Below, one piece after another: positions 1-13,829 of a stretch of 64,000 nucleotides of DNA. The DNA is taken from contig CM068835.1 of assembly GCA_028554795.2 (NCBI GenBank), forward strand, positions 60,511,219 through 60,575,218, written 5' to 3'. Origin of the DNA: Sinohyriopsis cumingii (lineage: Eukaryota; Mollusca; Bivalvia; Unionida; Unionidae). Within the stretch, counting starts at the first letter, position 1. Each line of letters begins with the position of its first letter. A program made the translations under genes and the position numbers. Under the pieces are notes generated by a model. That model saw only the letters and a program-made list of their open reading frames with translations, was not told where the DNA came from and did not search any database.

Positions 1-327
1 GAAGGCATGCTCAGGGTATTTTCCATTTTCTGGATGATCTAACTTTTTCATTTCGTCATCTGACTCATCATTAAATTTGTCTGGGTCAATAGGATCAAAG
101 TTGGATGTGTCCATTGCATGGCGGATTTGGGGAATGTACAGAGCTGTTTGTCGACGTAGTCCATCAAATTGAATTGCAGAAAAGAACTGATGCTTTTTAA
201 TCTCTAGTGCTCCTTCCTTTCCAAGTCTGTTTTCTGCAGCACAGCACAATCGCATTATCAGATCAGTCGCTGGTTCCGAAACATTTGCCTCTGTTGGAAT
301 TTTCAATGTCTTTTCCCAATGAATTAC
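1..327 (-). CDS. LATS: LATS kinase exon: C-lobe end and AGC tail (cut by window edge)
   Basis: This exon starts in phase 0 after acceptor ATTTTAG and stays open to base 1 (109 codons). It encodes VIHWEKTLKIP, the LCCAAENRLGK segment of the C-lobe, HQFF, then YIPQIRH and the AGC tail signature DTSNFDPIDPDKF with an acidic stretch, ending at PEHAF. In LATS proteins PEHAF is followed by the C-terminal hydrophobic motif carrying the Thr phosphorylated by MST1/2 (Hippo). That part and the stop codon lie left of the window. The reading frame is intact. Confidence 0.96.
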
Positions 328-725
328 CTAAAATATAATAAAAAAATATTTTGTCATATTTGCTACAAAATAGGTAAAATTTGTAGTACAGAACCCACTG
401 TCTTATCTGCACCCTATGCTATTATGTACCCCTAACTTTTATGTATCCCTAACTTTATCTTGATCAACAGTATATTTGGGATATTTTAGAGCAAAACTAT
501 TAACTAAAAATGCATAAAATGCAAAATCATTCAAACAATCCAAAACAATTTAATTTTAAGCATTCAGTCCAAACAATTCAGCCTGCCATAAAAAAACCAA
601 ATATTTTATAATGATGCATTTGATCAATATAAGCATTCTCTTTTTCTGCTTCATACAAAAAGACCAGTTTACCAAACTGGTTTTCTTTAATAAAGATCTT
701 GCTTGTTTGCAAGAATAACAGCATC

Positions 726-933
726 TACCATATATACATGCTTATAAGGCAAGTCCATCTGCAAACTGCACAGATCCAGATCTGCCACTGCATATTATGC
801 CAGCAGATAAGGTTTTGTGCAGTTTGTTAATCAGAAGAACATACACCTTAAACTGTAGGGCACTTTATGATATGGCATATTAAAATCATTTTTTTGGCAA
901 TCTGACTTGACTTATAAGTGAGTATAGATGGTA
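726..933. mobile_element. Palindromic MITE copy 1
   Basis: Ends are TACCATATATACATGCTTAT and a matching GACTTATAAGTGAGTATAGATGGTA-type right end. The first internal hairpin (ACTGCACAGATCCAGATCTG and its partner TTTTGTGCAGTT) is recognisable; the second half is eroded. Confidence 0.8.
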
Positions 934-1707
934 TTCAATATTTTTAAATCAGTTGCTTTATGAAATGAAATAAACCATGGGTAATGTTGATTTCAAGACA
1001 GTGCTATGCTACTGGTGATTATCATGGCAGGGTCAAATAATGTGACCTGATGGTCTGGCCTTTCATTAGAATAATCCTTCCAGCACTTATCACGGAAATG
1101 ATGCTTTGTGCAAAACACTTCTCTAAACCAAAGACACAAAATGTATGCTTGTTGTGTTACCAATTTTTCATCTGGACAGGGCCCCAATGAATATTCTTGC
1201 AAGCTTAACCAAGCTTTTATGGCATTAAGGAACCAGAGTGCATGAGTCCCTCTAGATGACATACCAGTGCAATGAAGGGTAAACCTTTGCTTTAGGACAC
1301 ACTGCAATAGCAATGGCAAAGTTCAGACCCTCAACACTCGGATCCTACGACAAAGTGTCTAGCATTAGGCCATATTGCTTTGCATGTTGCATAAAAGGGC
1401 TGATTAGTTATTTATGGCATAAACGTACTTGAGTAACATTTTAATGCTAAGGAAAATAAAATGTTTTGCCCAGACACACTCATACATGCCAACCCCTGGC
1501 GAGGAAAAAGTGTAATCCAAGTGGACAAAAAGAGTAATCTGAGAAGAAAAAGAGTAATCCATATATAAAATGAAACAAATTCAATGAGCATATCTACAAA
1601 ATGATTTTTAAAACCCCTATTGTCATTAAAAATCAATTATTACAGTTTTCATATGTAGCACTTTTAGATTTAAAAAGCAACAGACTCGCATGTTGCATTT
1701 CAAAACA

Positions 1708-2475
1708 CTATGTACCAGCTGAGACTATGAATGTTTTGCACACCAGTAGAGCATTAAGTACTACATTACTAAGCCTGGATCTGAATTCAGTTTTATTTTT
1801 TTTAACAATACAGAACAATCTCTCAATGCCAGCATTCGAATGGTAAAGAACCAATATTCTGTTCATAATCTGACAAAGAAGAGGAAATTTATTTCTTCCA
1901 GTTATTGGGTCGTTTAGCTGGGAAATAAGATGAAAAAAAATCAACTCTGCATGAAGTACATTGTCTGGTAGAATGTCAACTTGATACTTCAGGCATTCTT
2001 CTAATTTATTGGCAGCCTTTTGTGCAGCAAGGTGCATCAAATGACAGAGACAACCTGTGATGTCTGTTGATGAGACCTTTTTCAAAATATAGAATGCAAC
2101 TCCTTTATGAATACCAGTTATCACTGATGCATTATCAGCTGAAAACCATACATTTCTGCCAATTTATATCACATTTATTCAAAACATTATTATGTAAATC
2201 AAAAATGTTTTCTACAGTGGAATTTACTGCTAATTCTGACAATGAAATAAGAGCACTCTGACTTTGCCCTTTTCATTGTGAAAGTCTCTTACACAAACTG
2301 GGTACAACTTTGTGTCATCATAATTACTACTCCCGTTTGTGGCAATATAAATGACCCAATTTTCATGGCTTCTGCAATTTTAAGAGAAGTATCTTCAGCT
2401 AAACACCGAACAATATCAGGTGATTTTGCTCTTGCACATGCATGTATTCTGCAATTGATCACAGGACCAACATAA
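1708..2475 (-). pseudogene. hAT transposase remnant
   Basis: The minus strand from about 2475 to 1708 carries pieces of one transposase interrupted by frameshifts and stops. The first piece reads HACARAKSPDIVRCLAEDTSL and IAEAMKIGSF, resembling the RNase-H-like start of hAT proteins. A middle piece contains FSADNASVITGIHKGV and CLCHLMHLAAQKAANKL. The last piece ends LYHSNAGIERLFCIVKKNKT plus SRLSNVVLNALL, matching the conserved hAT C-terminal dimerisation region (HSNAxxER...LRSRLS...NALL). The N-terminal DNA-binding part was not recognised. It is non-functional. Confidence 0.8.
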
Positions 2476-2511
2476 CCTTCTACCGCTAATGGTACTCTGT
2501 GTTTTATTAAG

Positions 2512-2761
2512 TTGTAGTTGTTGTAGGGTTTAACACGATTTTTCAGCACACGATAGGCTATACATGGCGGCCAGTATTAAAGGTGGAGGAAGAACCCAGG
2601 AAATCCACGGAAAAAACCACCGACCCATCAGAAGCTACTGGCAAGCTCTCTCACATACCCACATTGGCCGAATCCGAGACTCAAACCTACGCAGACAGAG
2701 GTGAGATGGCAGTGATCCGTAACGGAGAGTGCTTTAGACCACTCAGCCACTCGGGGGCCCT
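2512..2761 (-). mobile_element. tRNA-derived SINE (family 1), inserted in the hAT element
   Basis: This is a full-length copy read on the minus strand. The head has box A (GGCTGAGTGGTCTAAAGC) and box B-like GGTTTGAGTCTCGG; the body includes GGTTCTTCCTCCACC and ATACTGGCCGCCATGTATAG; the 3' end is TCGTGTTAAACCC with a CAA-type tail. The flanks GTTTTATTAAG (2501-2511) and GTTCTATTAAG (2762-2772) form an 11-bp target-site duplication with one difference. It is younger than the hAT element it sits in. Confidence 0.85.
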
Positions 2762-3385
2762 GTTCTATTAAGAACTCGGTAAATAACACCTATGCATTTA
2801 TAACATTTGTGTCCACAACTGAGTTTTGCTGTAAAATAAACGTTACCTTAGTACTAGAATTAGTATAATTCAAGATTTTAGTGTTCAAGTGTTGCTCCAC
2901 ATTAAATTTATCACCATGAATAATATTAAAATCATTTCCACGCAGCCTGCAATGGGTGTGAATCTGCCCTAGAATGGAACGCTGTGTTATGTAATTAATG
3001 TATTCATCTCTGATGTTTTTTGTCTTTATTTAATCTTTTCTAGAATACGGTCTGTGGGATTAATGGGATGTTAATAAAAACGAGAAAACAAATTATTAAT
3101 TTCTTTTTGGAAGGGGGATATACTGAAATCGCGTAATCCATATATGTTTATGCATAAGGCATAATTTAGTGGAAAAAAGCTTAATGATTACGCCAAAAGC
3201 ATAATGGTTGGCATGTATGCACATGCTAGGGCAGTTGACCAAAGCCGATCGGAGAATTATTTAAACCCACAATCTACAAACTGTGAGCATGGCATCCTAA
3301 CCAATGTCCCACCATAGCTCCCAGACGGAAGAGGGTGATGCAGTGCTGGTGTTGGCAGTAATGAGCAGAAGGATGACAATAGTTA

Positions 3386-4342
<957 letters not shown>

Positions 4343-4528
4343 CTTGTCTAAGTAGCACCTCTGGAGCAATGTAGTTTGGAGTCCCAACCAGCGAATGAGC
4401 TAAACATCTCTGACGATCACGATGCTTGCGCCGCTCCAGTGTTTTGAATCGCGAACAATTGCACTCTTCTGGTGGATTATTGGTCATACAACTGACTTCC
4501 ATTGAATCCTGACGGGCATGGGAACCCT
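4343..4528 (-). CDS. LATS: LATS kinase exon: activation segment
   Basis: This 186-bp exon follows the large exon in the same phase (split codon G|AG, Glu). It encodes the LATS-specific insert in the activation segment, with RQDSM and ERRKHRDRQRCLAHS, followed by SLVGTPNYIAPEVLL. The Ser of SLVGTP (about residue 963 of the joined product) corresponds to the activation-loop Ser that MST/Hippo-dependent signalling phosphorylates in LATS; APE closes the segment. Acceptor TTTCAG abuts 4528 and donor GTGAGT follows 4343 (both on the minus strand). The exon ends with one base of the next codon (G|GG). The long insert between DFG and APE is what distinguishes NDR/LATS kinases from other AGC kinases. 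No disruption is seen. Confidence 0.97.
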
Positions 4529-5228
4529 CTGAAATGACAAAATTATAAAATCAGGTCAGGGGAGCTGTGAGGTACAACACATTCTAAATTTATACTAAAA
4601 AACAACAAACATTAATTTTTTGTTTCTAAAAAAGTGTGAGGTGAGAATAAATGACAACAGGTCCCCCAATCCATTTCTCACTCAAGACACCACCTATCTT
4701 ACCCAGGAGACCACTTCTGCATTCTCACCTTTAACCAAATTCTGCTGTGTGGATGTCTGCACAGCAGAGGAAAATAAAATGAAAGCAAAACAATTGCTGT
4801 CTAGGCATAAGTTATCAGCTAATACAACCTGGTAAACTCAGATTAGTTCCCCCTGGCAATGGCTAAATCCTTCTCATCTTTAACAGTACAAGTCATACTT
4901 AGAACATTGTAATCACAGACTCATGACATTCTTCACTTCTATTCACAAGCATATGTATGCATTTCAAGCTAGCTATGGCACATACCATTGTGTAATGCAC
5001 AAGAGAAGTTCAACCCAAAATTTCAAAAAATACCTGCCTTGCCACAACTTTTTGTGACATGCAGCTTATTCTAAATCAGATCTCATCCACCTTAAAATTA
5101 GATGCCTTACAGTATGCCCTCATTATAATGTTGTCCATAGAAACCATCAAGTAAACTGCCATACAGGTGTAAGTAAGTACATGGTACCAATGTTTGAAAT
5201 GGGATCCATGACCACACCTGCCTTTTAC

Positions 5229-5508
5229 TTGGAACAATGTTATAATGAAGGGCCTTGAAACAGTAATGGTGTTATAATAAAGGGCCTTATACTTGGAACA
5301 GTATTATAATGAAGTGCCTTAGAACAGTAACAGTGTTATAATAAAGGGCTTTATAATTGAGACAGTGTTATAATGAAGGGCTTTGTAACAGGAACAATGT
5401 TATAAGGAAGGGCTTTACACTTGGAACTGTATTATAATGAAGGTCATTATACTTGGAACAGTGTTATAGTGAAAGGCCTTGTACTTGAACAGTGTTATAA
5501 TGAAAAAT
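5229..5508. repeat. Minisatellite, about 32-bp unit, about 9 copies
   Basis: The unit is roughly GGAACAGTGTTATAATGAAG plus GGCCTTGTACTT, with variants. It lies in the giant LATS intron. Confidence 0.9.
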
Positions 5509-5930
5509 CTTGGGAGTTAGGAATTCTGGTAATTGTCACTTTTGTTGGGAGTGGGTGGTGGGTGGGAAGGACCACCAGTACTCCAGTCACGTGAAACATA
5601 AAGGTCCTGTGTGATACAAACCAGCTAAGGAGCTGTGAAGCATTGCAAAGTCAAAGTAGCACTTATTTTAGTAAAACTATACAGTACTTGCATTCCCTTA
5701 ATCAATATGGAGGCTGTGCCTATTGTCTTTTACTAGTAAACTCAGTTACTGTAAATTTAAATGTGAAGCACACCACAGTACCAACATATGATCTCTGCAC
5801 TGTGAACATGATCAAGAATTCTATTATATGGGGAAGTGGACACTAAGAACAGTATGGACATTACATATTTTGGAACTTCTAAATCTGTACTATATTAGCT
5901 TTTAATATTAGGAATCATTTTTGAATACTT

Positions 5931-6152
5931 TACCATATATACTCATTTACAGGTCGAGTCAAATAGCAAACAACAAAGATCATTCTCTGCCAAAGCATAA
6001 TGTGCCTGCCAATCAGGGTCTATGTTGTTTGTTGAACTGATTACTCTTAATAAACTGCACAGACCGAGATCTGCCAGCACATTATGTGATGGCAGATCTA
6101 TGTCTGTGCAATTTGCAGTTGGACTCGACTTATAAGAAAGTATATATGGTAT
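5931..6152. mobile_element. Palindromic MITE copy 2
   Basis: A good copy in the opposite internal order. Left TACCATATATACTCATTTAC and right CTTATAAGAAAGTATATATG form the ends. Internal hairpins are CTGCACAGACCGAGATCTGCC with GGCAGATCTATGTCTGTGCA, and CAAACAACAAAGATCATTCT with AATCAGGGTCTATGTTGTTT. Confidence 0.85.
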
Positions 6153-7960
6153 TATCATATCAGCGTATGGAATTTAATCTATCTAGGCAGTTACATTAAC
6201 ATTATTCTAGAACTGGGATGGGCAAATCAAAAGTACAGCTTATTTTGATTGAAGATGTCATAGAGTTCAGGATGGTATAGACCCTTAAGTATGTTCAAAT
6301 CAAAATGGTAATGATCTTCCGGTCATTTTCCTTGAACACCTGACTATGTCCATGGATAAGAATATGACAAATGACCCTATATTATAAAACCTGAACAAGT
6401 CAGAAGTCATGTGAGCCAGGCACTTTACATGGCTATATACAAACAGTACATGGTTTCTTTTGGAGCCCTTCATCTAGGTACCTTAATTTGTAAATAGATC
6501 TACCAAGGTTCTGCATCAGCCCCATCCATCTCTCAGCTTAAGCCAGCTAGATAAGCATACACATTTTCTTTAAAATCACACTTTGTACCAGATACCATGG
6601 AAACATGTTTGGGTCATTACTGATCACTAGCACAACCATCTTGTAATGGGATATATACAGCAGCTGTGTCATATTGCCCTCTTCACTCCACACCCTTGTG
6701 CCTTCTTACAAGAGTGTCAAAAAGGAAATTTATACAATTATAGTCTCCACAATGAAGAGGTTGTCTGAGATTACAATACAGATCTTAAGAGCTCCACTCA
6801 AAAGAATAACACCTAATCACATTCCTCAGCAAGTCCTCATGTATTGGTATCAACTCTATTCATACCATATATCCTTTTTTAATGCTTTTAAATAAGGGTA
6901 TGGGACCATAATAAACAAGAGTGCTTGTTCTTGTTACTGCTGTTATTATGGGTCCTGGAATTTGATTTTTCTAGAGAGGAAAACATGTTGCCAATATATA
7001 GATTCAATTTCATTACGTCAGGTTTCAGTGCCTGTTGTTGCTGTTATTGCATTGGTTGAGGTATACCATCTTGAACACTTAGCTACCAGCTTACACTTCA
7101 CACTTAACGAGATTTGGTACCGAAATGTGTCACTGCTGGTGATGTACATAATTTGAGCTTCTGGTATTTGCATAATATGCTGGCCTCCTATACAGACAAA
7201 TCCCAAGTCTCTTCTATGGACTGAAAACTTATGGGGAAAATTATTCCTTAATAAAAAAAAAAGAGGGGGGAATTTATAGCATAGGAAACTTTTAATGTAA
7301 CAAACAGCTTGCAAAAAATGCTGCATTATTTTCATGCAAGTGATTAATCTTCAGCACAATCTTTTCGAAATTAAAATGCCAAGCAAATTCCAGTTGTCAA
7401 TCTCTACCATTATTCATTCATTAAATTTCACCTATATTCAGTAAAGGAGGAATTTCAAATCATTTTTATTTCCAGACTAGACAGTGACCTTGAAATTATG
7501 TCCTTGACTTTGATAATAATGTACAGTATTAATAATACAGTACATGTATTAGAACCAATACAGTATCTTCCAACTAGGTTATGTTCACAATTTTACAACC
7601 AGAAAAATTTGAACCTATGATTGAAAATCTGTCAAGGTTTCACCACATAAACCATCATGGCTGTCAAAGCATAGGACACTTAAGGGCAGCAAAAATTTTG
7701 TTTGAAAAAGATGTTTGCCGAAACTTAACCTAGGCTTGTGTAATGTAGATGATGATATCACATTACGATCGCAAAGCGGCACCCAGACTTGTGAAATGGA
7801 GCTGATGCTGACATCAAATTACAATTACAAAGCGGCTTTAATGCCTTGCATGCTCTTAAAAAAACAGTGACCCAATGACACATTATATACATGAAATTCT
7901 CGAAGTAACAATGCTGATTTCCCAATACAAGGATTCTTGAATATTCAAGAGTTTAAATAC

Positions 7961-8299
7961 TAGCATAATACTTGCTTGAAAGTTGAGTCCAACCACAAAA
8001 CTGCACAGACTCAGACCTCCCATTGCATAGTACTTGCTTGAAAGTTGAGTCCAACCACAAAACCGCACAGACCCAGACCTCCCATTGCATAATACTTGCT
8101 TGAAAGTTGAGTCCAACCACAAAATTTCACAGACCCAGACCTGCCATTGCATAATACCTTGGCAGATCTAGTCAGTTTATTCGGAGTTATCAGTGGAACA
8201 AACCACATAAATCCTGATCAGCCAGTGATGTAAGTGGTGGCAGATCAATGACAATGTTGTTTGCAGTTTGGCTTTACTAATAAGTGAGTATATATGGTA
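7961..8299. mobile_element. Palindromic MITE copy 3 with internal triplication
   Basis: The right half is a normal copy ending TAAGTGAGTATATATGGTA. The left half is a tandem triplication with 62-bp period (starts about 7971, 8033, 8095) of CTTGCTTGAAAGTTGAGTCC plus the first hairpin arm CACAGACCCAGACCTCCC. The local open frames here are products of the triplication. Confidence 0.8.
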
Positions 8300-9605
8300 G
8301 CTAATTTGGTATGCTTTGCATGCACAGGTCTGGACAAGGTGCTTTAATGTAATCTACAGTTGTATGACAAGGACTCAAATGAAGTATCATATTACCCAAG
8401 AAAATACCTGGTTCTATCCTTTTTTTGCATTTCTGTCCAGAACAGTTAAATAAACAGGATAATGCATGCTATAAATAAACTTTAACATTAACATAATTCC
8501 ATTATTTACATTCCCCTAAGTCTCAACTGATAAAATTGGAGGCAAAAGGTCATAATTATGTAGAGACTCACCTGTTTCTTAAGTGTTAGAAACCAGAACA
8601 TTTTTGTCATATTTATCGTAATCAACAAATCTGAGTTATGTTTACCTACACAAAATAATCAGTTTCCAACTGTACTAATCTTAATTATACATTTCTAATT
8701 GTAAATTCAGGTTTATCTCATTAGTGTTTGAGTATTAGCTTTCATAATCTCAATGCAGCATCAAGACCTGTCATAATTAATAAACTATACTGGTATGTGC
8801 TTGAACCACATAATCCAGATTTTGCTTTTTCAATCTCGGTATATTTTACAGGATAATTGATTGATTGATTGGTTGATATATTTTACCTAACACGTGTTAA
8901 AGATTTATTTTCTTTGTCCAATTAAGAGAGTTAATCTAAAATGCTGTACAAAGTGCCATTATCTGACATCTAGCAAGTTAAAAACAGTTGAAAATATAGG
9001 TCAAAGGGACCTAACATTTCCTCAAATACAGTACAATGTCTTCAAAGTTTACAAGAGAGATTTTGTTCTTGTCAAAACTGCCATAAAGAAAATGAAATTT
9101 CAAGAGCTATTCTGATTGTCATGAAGAATACATCCATATGTCCATGAATTTTACAGGTACTGGTCACCTTGAGTGTAATATTTTCAAGGTTCAAGGCTGG
9201 GACAGTCTAAGCTCACACAGCATCAAATATTTACTAGTTTACAAATATAAAATTTTTGAAAAGATGAAGATCATCAAAAAAAAAAAAACTCCAACAGTTT
9301 TTAGATGGTGGGTGAAAACTAACTTTTGAGTTAAGATTCTGCACAAGCAATGCCCAAGTACACTAGTACACTAAAAAATCTGACGTCTATTTTGCAAGGT
9401 AAAATTTGGTGACCACACAGAAAATTCTAGTGTCAACCTGGCATAAAATGTATAAAAATAAATGCACATGATTCTCTACAATGTTGTGTTTCATCTGCAT
9501 AGTGAACTATAATGTGCTTCATACACACCAAATCTGAAATATTAAAAATTTAATATAACTCTGTTACAGTCAGTGGTCATTTATTGCAAACAAGGACTGA
9601 CTGAT

Positions 9606-9793
9606 GTTGTTGCTGTTAATTTAATTTTTTACAGCACAGTGATAAAAGCTGGTTGTTTAGTCTTGAGGCAAATGTAGTAAAGTGCCGTTCCCAATGACAC
9701 ACCACAGTAGCAGAGCCATAATTTTCCAATGGTAGGATTCAAACTCACTCTTTTGGTCAAGAGTCCAGTAACCCACTCAGTGACTGCATCTCC
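9606..9793 (-). mobile_element. Possible degraded tRNA-derived SINE
   Basis: The minus strand contains CAGTCACTGAGTGGGTTACT, GGACTCTTGACC and GAGTTTGAATCCTACC, a plausible eroded A-box/B-box pair. Similar weak tRNA-like heads occur on the minus strand at about 22610-22720 and 50280-50400. Divergence is too high to assign a family. Confidence 0.4.
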
Positions 9794-11957
9794 TGTGGAT
9801 TGATGTAATTTTCAATATCACAATACTGTCAGGTAACCGAGTTTTTCCCATGGCTTAACAATTCTATAATCTATTGAAAATTTAGTAATTATTTACTTCC
9901 TATATGCATTCCTCTGATTTAAAAAGAGTGACAATGATAGTATGCACTTACAACAAAATCTTGTTCTTCTCAATTTAAAAAATGAGTCATTTTACCGACT
10001 GGCATACAATTTTTGTTAAGAACAGACATTATTGGGCAGACAAAAAAAGTGAATAGATCTGTGTGAAGTAAGCATCTCAATAAAGGATTAAATAAATACA
10101 TTGCCTATTTGCAGTAAATCTTGTTTGTTGTAATATAACATCATAATGTTTAAGTCATCACTGATGACGCTGTAAATTTAAGACCTAAGTCTCAACACTT
10201 ACTAACACGAGGACACACACACAAAATGGTATTATTACCCTGTTAATCCAATAATGAGCCCACGACTGATGATAAGAGAACTCCCCATTTTTATAAATTT
10301 AACCAACTTTTATGCAACAAAAACTACAAATAAGTCTGAAGACAGGCTCATCCCCACCCACCCATTTCAACAAATTTATGAAGCTAAGACTGACCCATTC
10401 AATTTGCATGAGCAAATATACTGCATACATACTGCCTAGGTAAAACTGTTCCTTCCTAATTACCATGTGATTATTTTCATGCCTTTTGTTAAGATCTTTT
10501 CTGGTTCAGCAGGATTCTATTCTTGATCTACATTTTCCATTCATACATGTATATTAATCAACTGTAAAAACTGGGCCATTGTATAGACATGGGAAATTCC
10601 TGTCTTAATATCAGAACAAACCAAATGTTGTTTACAACAAGTGTTTTGACAGTGTTCCAATTTTACTTCATTCTGGAACACATCAACTTTGTTATAGTAT
10701 GTTTCTTTTTTATTAACTGTGACCAGAAAGAATTCTAAAAAAGTTATCTTTGATCCAATCGCAAAATGGGGTTCTTTTAATGGCATATTCGTCCCAAGCA
10801 ATATTACTTTTAATCTTGCATATCTCAAAATTATTTCATATATATCAATTAGGTCTTCCCTAATTTTAATTATTTTCGTGTTGGCATTGTTTCAAAGCCA
10901 AAAAAAAATGAATACTTTTGTACTATAACTATTGTTGTATTCTTATAATAACCAGTGATTACCTCATTACACTCCTACTATATCTGGCTCAAATTTCCTC
11001 TAGTAATCGTTTTGACAAAGCAATCAATGCGAGAAAATCTTTCAAGTTCTACTGCCCACTAGAAATTTGTATTTGACAACATTTTAATTTTCTCCCTCCA
11101 AACAGACCCCTTGGGAACCCTTCGAACAGCTGAACTCCAGCTCTCACCCTAACCAATAAGGTTAAGCAGAGATATTCAGATTCCACATTTTGTTACCTAG
11201 ATTAGTTTTAATTTAACATCAAAGGCTAATTACAGGTGAGTGAGTACAGGTTTGCAATTACATCAATACTTGTATGCATATTTTCAATCTATACATTTGG
11301 TACCATAAACAGTTTATCACGATGACCCTTATACAAATTTAGAATGAGGTCAAATATTTGAGCACATTATTTAAGTAGTGCTTTGAAGTGTCACCTGAAT
11401 TACCTATGCCAGATAGAGACCAGATAAAAATGGGCACACAGAGTTAGCTGATGAGTTGAGGGATTATCTATTCTGTACAAGTAATGTGTCAACTATGACC
11501 AAAAACAAATGGATCTTTGAGAAGCCAACAAACAAGAGACCACAAGCATAAAGCTGGAATGTAGGTCCATTTCTACCACTTCTGGCATGCAGCTATAAAC
11601 AAAAAATACCTTAGGTGACAGGAAAATGAATATAAAATGACATGAGAAATAAATTCATTTAACTATTTTCATAACCTGTTAGCAAATAGCAAAAGCTATC
11701 TTGTGGGAATGGATTAATATACTTAGAAAAATGCAAAAATATGAAAATAGAACTTAATTTTTTTTTAAACCTTGAAATTTACCAGCACAGAAATGTTTCC
11801 TTTGTGATTACATGTATATGTTAAAAGGCAAATAAACTTGTATCATGTCTCCAAGGTTATTTTCCTTTACACAGGTTCACCTCCCATTGAAATGTGTATC
11901 TTAATCCGGTACATGTATTTTGTGGGTTGTTTTTCATGGCAGTTGTAACACATTATC

Positions 11958-12058
11958 CAGGTTCTTCCTCCACCACTCATACTGGCCACCATGTATAGCC
12001 TATCTTGTACTGAAAAACGGTTTTACACCCTACAACAATATCAACAACAACAACAACA
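11958..12058 (+). mobile_element. SINE family 1, 3' fragment
   Basis: The stretch starts GGTTCTTCCTCCACC, continues through TACTGGCCACCATGTATAGCC and ends in a (CAA)n tail, matching the 3' half of the tRNA-derived SINE. The tRNA-like head is missing, which is the usual 5' truncation. Confidence 0.75.
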
Positions 12059-12299
12059 CATTATCAACTCTATGATGCTAAGGAAATGTGAGACAAGCGT
12101 CTTTCACAAGCACCCACTGAGGCAGGTGACCCAGTCTGGCCTGGACAGGTATCAAACCCTTGACCCTTGGATTAGAATTTTTTATGGTTCCCATGAGCAG
12201 TATTATAGTGTGGAACAACTGTATCATAGAGTGAGGAGACAGCTGTATTAGTGTGGGACAGCTGTATTATTTACAAAACATATTCCTGGTGTGTGTGTG

Positions 12300-12605
12300 A
12301 GTGAGATTTGGATTTTTAATATAGCTTTAACAATTTTTCAGCCATAGCGCTACGATGTCTGCAGTGTGGCAGTTTATAGTGATGTTTAGCACTGGGGTAT
12401 CATGCCGCAGACATGTAGCATGATGTCCCACCCAGTCACATTATCCTGACACCAGGCCAACCAGTCCTAACACTAACCTATTGATGCTGAGCGCAAAGAC
12501 TGGCAGCTGTTAGTACCCTTTTTATAAGTCTTTGGTATGATTCAGCTGGGGATCAAACTCACGACCTCCCGCATCCAAGGTGGATGCTCTAACCACTAGG
12601 CCCCT
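12300..12605 (-). mobile_element. tRNA-derived SINE (family 2)
   Basis: On the minus strand the head reads CCTAGTGGTTAGAGCATCC, then GGATGCGGGAGGTCGTGAGT and TTTGATCCCC, clear pol III A and B boxes of a tRNA-derived SINE unlike family 1. The body ends in GCTATATTAAAAATCCAAAT. No convincing target-site duplication was found. It is not a functional tRNA gene, because the acceptor stem does not close. Confidence 0.75.
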
Positions 12606-13763
12606 GGAGTAGTCGCTGTCCCTGGTGTAGTATTTAAGAAGTGTAGCTGAAGGAAGATGTGACAGTATGTTATTTACAGTGGATGTCCCTGTTTTAGTCC
12701 AATATATACATTGTATTATAAATATTAATCAATCTCAATTCCTGTTTTCCTGCAGGACAAAAAAAAATGTCTCAAATGTATGCTGGTGCAGTAATTTAGA
12801 GAAATATCGTACATTTCATTTGCCAGAAATTTCTCAGAAGAAAAAAGAATTTTTTCCGACTACCTCATTTATTTCTATGAATGAATAAATTGTCTGTTTG
12901 ACACAGAAGTTACGAATGAAAAAAATTAGATGCATTCACAATTTTTCCTTCAATCCTTGTTTCATTAGTAGACAAGGTGGCCCAAATGCAGCAATCAGCA
13001 TACATTCAAGGTATGGTAAATACAACTGACCTCAATGTCACAAGTTAAATATTAATATCCATATCTACGTTTAAATCTCAGTAAGGACATGTCATATAAA
13101 CACTGTTCTGTCTGCACTTTTCAATACACTTTCAATTTCTATTACATTTTTAAGAGCCAAGATATTGTGATACAATCCTTAGGTCCATCCATATGTACAT
13201 ATACATACATACATAATATCCTTGACGTCATGTTTGAAAACACCAATACCACACCCTGATTTGATAAAAATAAAAGTGGAACAAATTGTCTAAATAAAAG
13301 GGCAGATTTCATGCAAAAAAGCTTATAGGGTTTGTATAAAAAAATGTGCAAATACAACTGATTTTTCGGCATGATGTTTCAGACATTAATCCGAATCCCA
13401 CTGTTAAGCACCGTATGAGCTAGTCATATAAAACTTGGGTTAATGATAGTTCTATCAATTTTAGTCATTTCCAACACTTCTGGAATGTTCATGGTGCCAC
13501 TGGGGTGGAGGGGTGCAGATATAGGGGTGGGGGTGATTTTACATTAAATTCAAATAACTCCTGAGTTGTATGTCTAACCTAATATGTTTTAGAATCAATG
13601 TATGTTACTACTGACTCAAGTGTCAATATATTTCAGACTGTGAACCCTGGTAATAATGCCCTGAGGTATTCCTTCTCTCCAAGAACTTATCCAATCAGCT
13701 GTAACATAAGAGATGTTAACTGTGTATATGTGTGTGTGTGTACATGCATATGTCTTTATATGT

Positions 13764-13766
<3 letters not shown>

Positions 13767-13826
<60 letters not shown>
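13767..13826. repeat. (TA)30 microsatellite
   Basis: An uninterrupted TA run of 60 bp; it accounts for an open frame with a YIYIY tail. Confidence 0.97.

Positions 13827-13829
<3 letters not shown>

Larger units (their letters stand above)
1481..3219 (-). mobile_element. Degenerate hAT-like DNA transposon
   Basis: A perfect 14-bp inverted pair, CATACATGCCAACC at 1481-1494 and GGTTGGCATGTATG at 3206-3219, brackets 1.74 kb. Both ends carry subterminal repeats of an AAAA(N)GTAATCC type, as is common in hAT elements. Inside, on the minus strand, are broken hAT transposase reading frames. The 8-bp flanks match only partly, so the target-site duplication has eroded or the outer boundary is a few bases off. 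A SINE (2512-2761) is inserted inside. The element is dead. Confidence 0.75.

Noticed and set aside
993-1319. A 108-codon minus-strand open frame in a LATS intron
   Set aside because: It matches no family I know, lacks splice context, and lies close to degraded transposon DNA. It could be a remnant of a mobile element, but this cannot be supported.
1473-3227. An 8-bp target-site duplication around the hAT element
   Set aside because: GACACACT and CACATGCT agree at only five of eight positions, which is not convincing.
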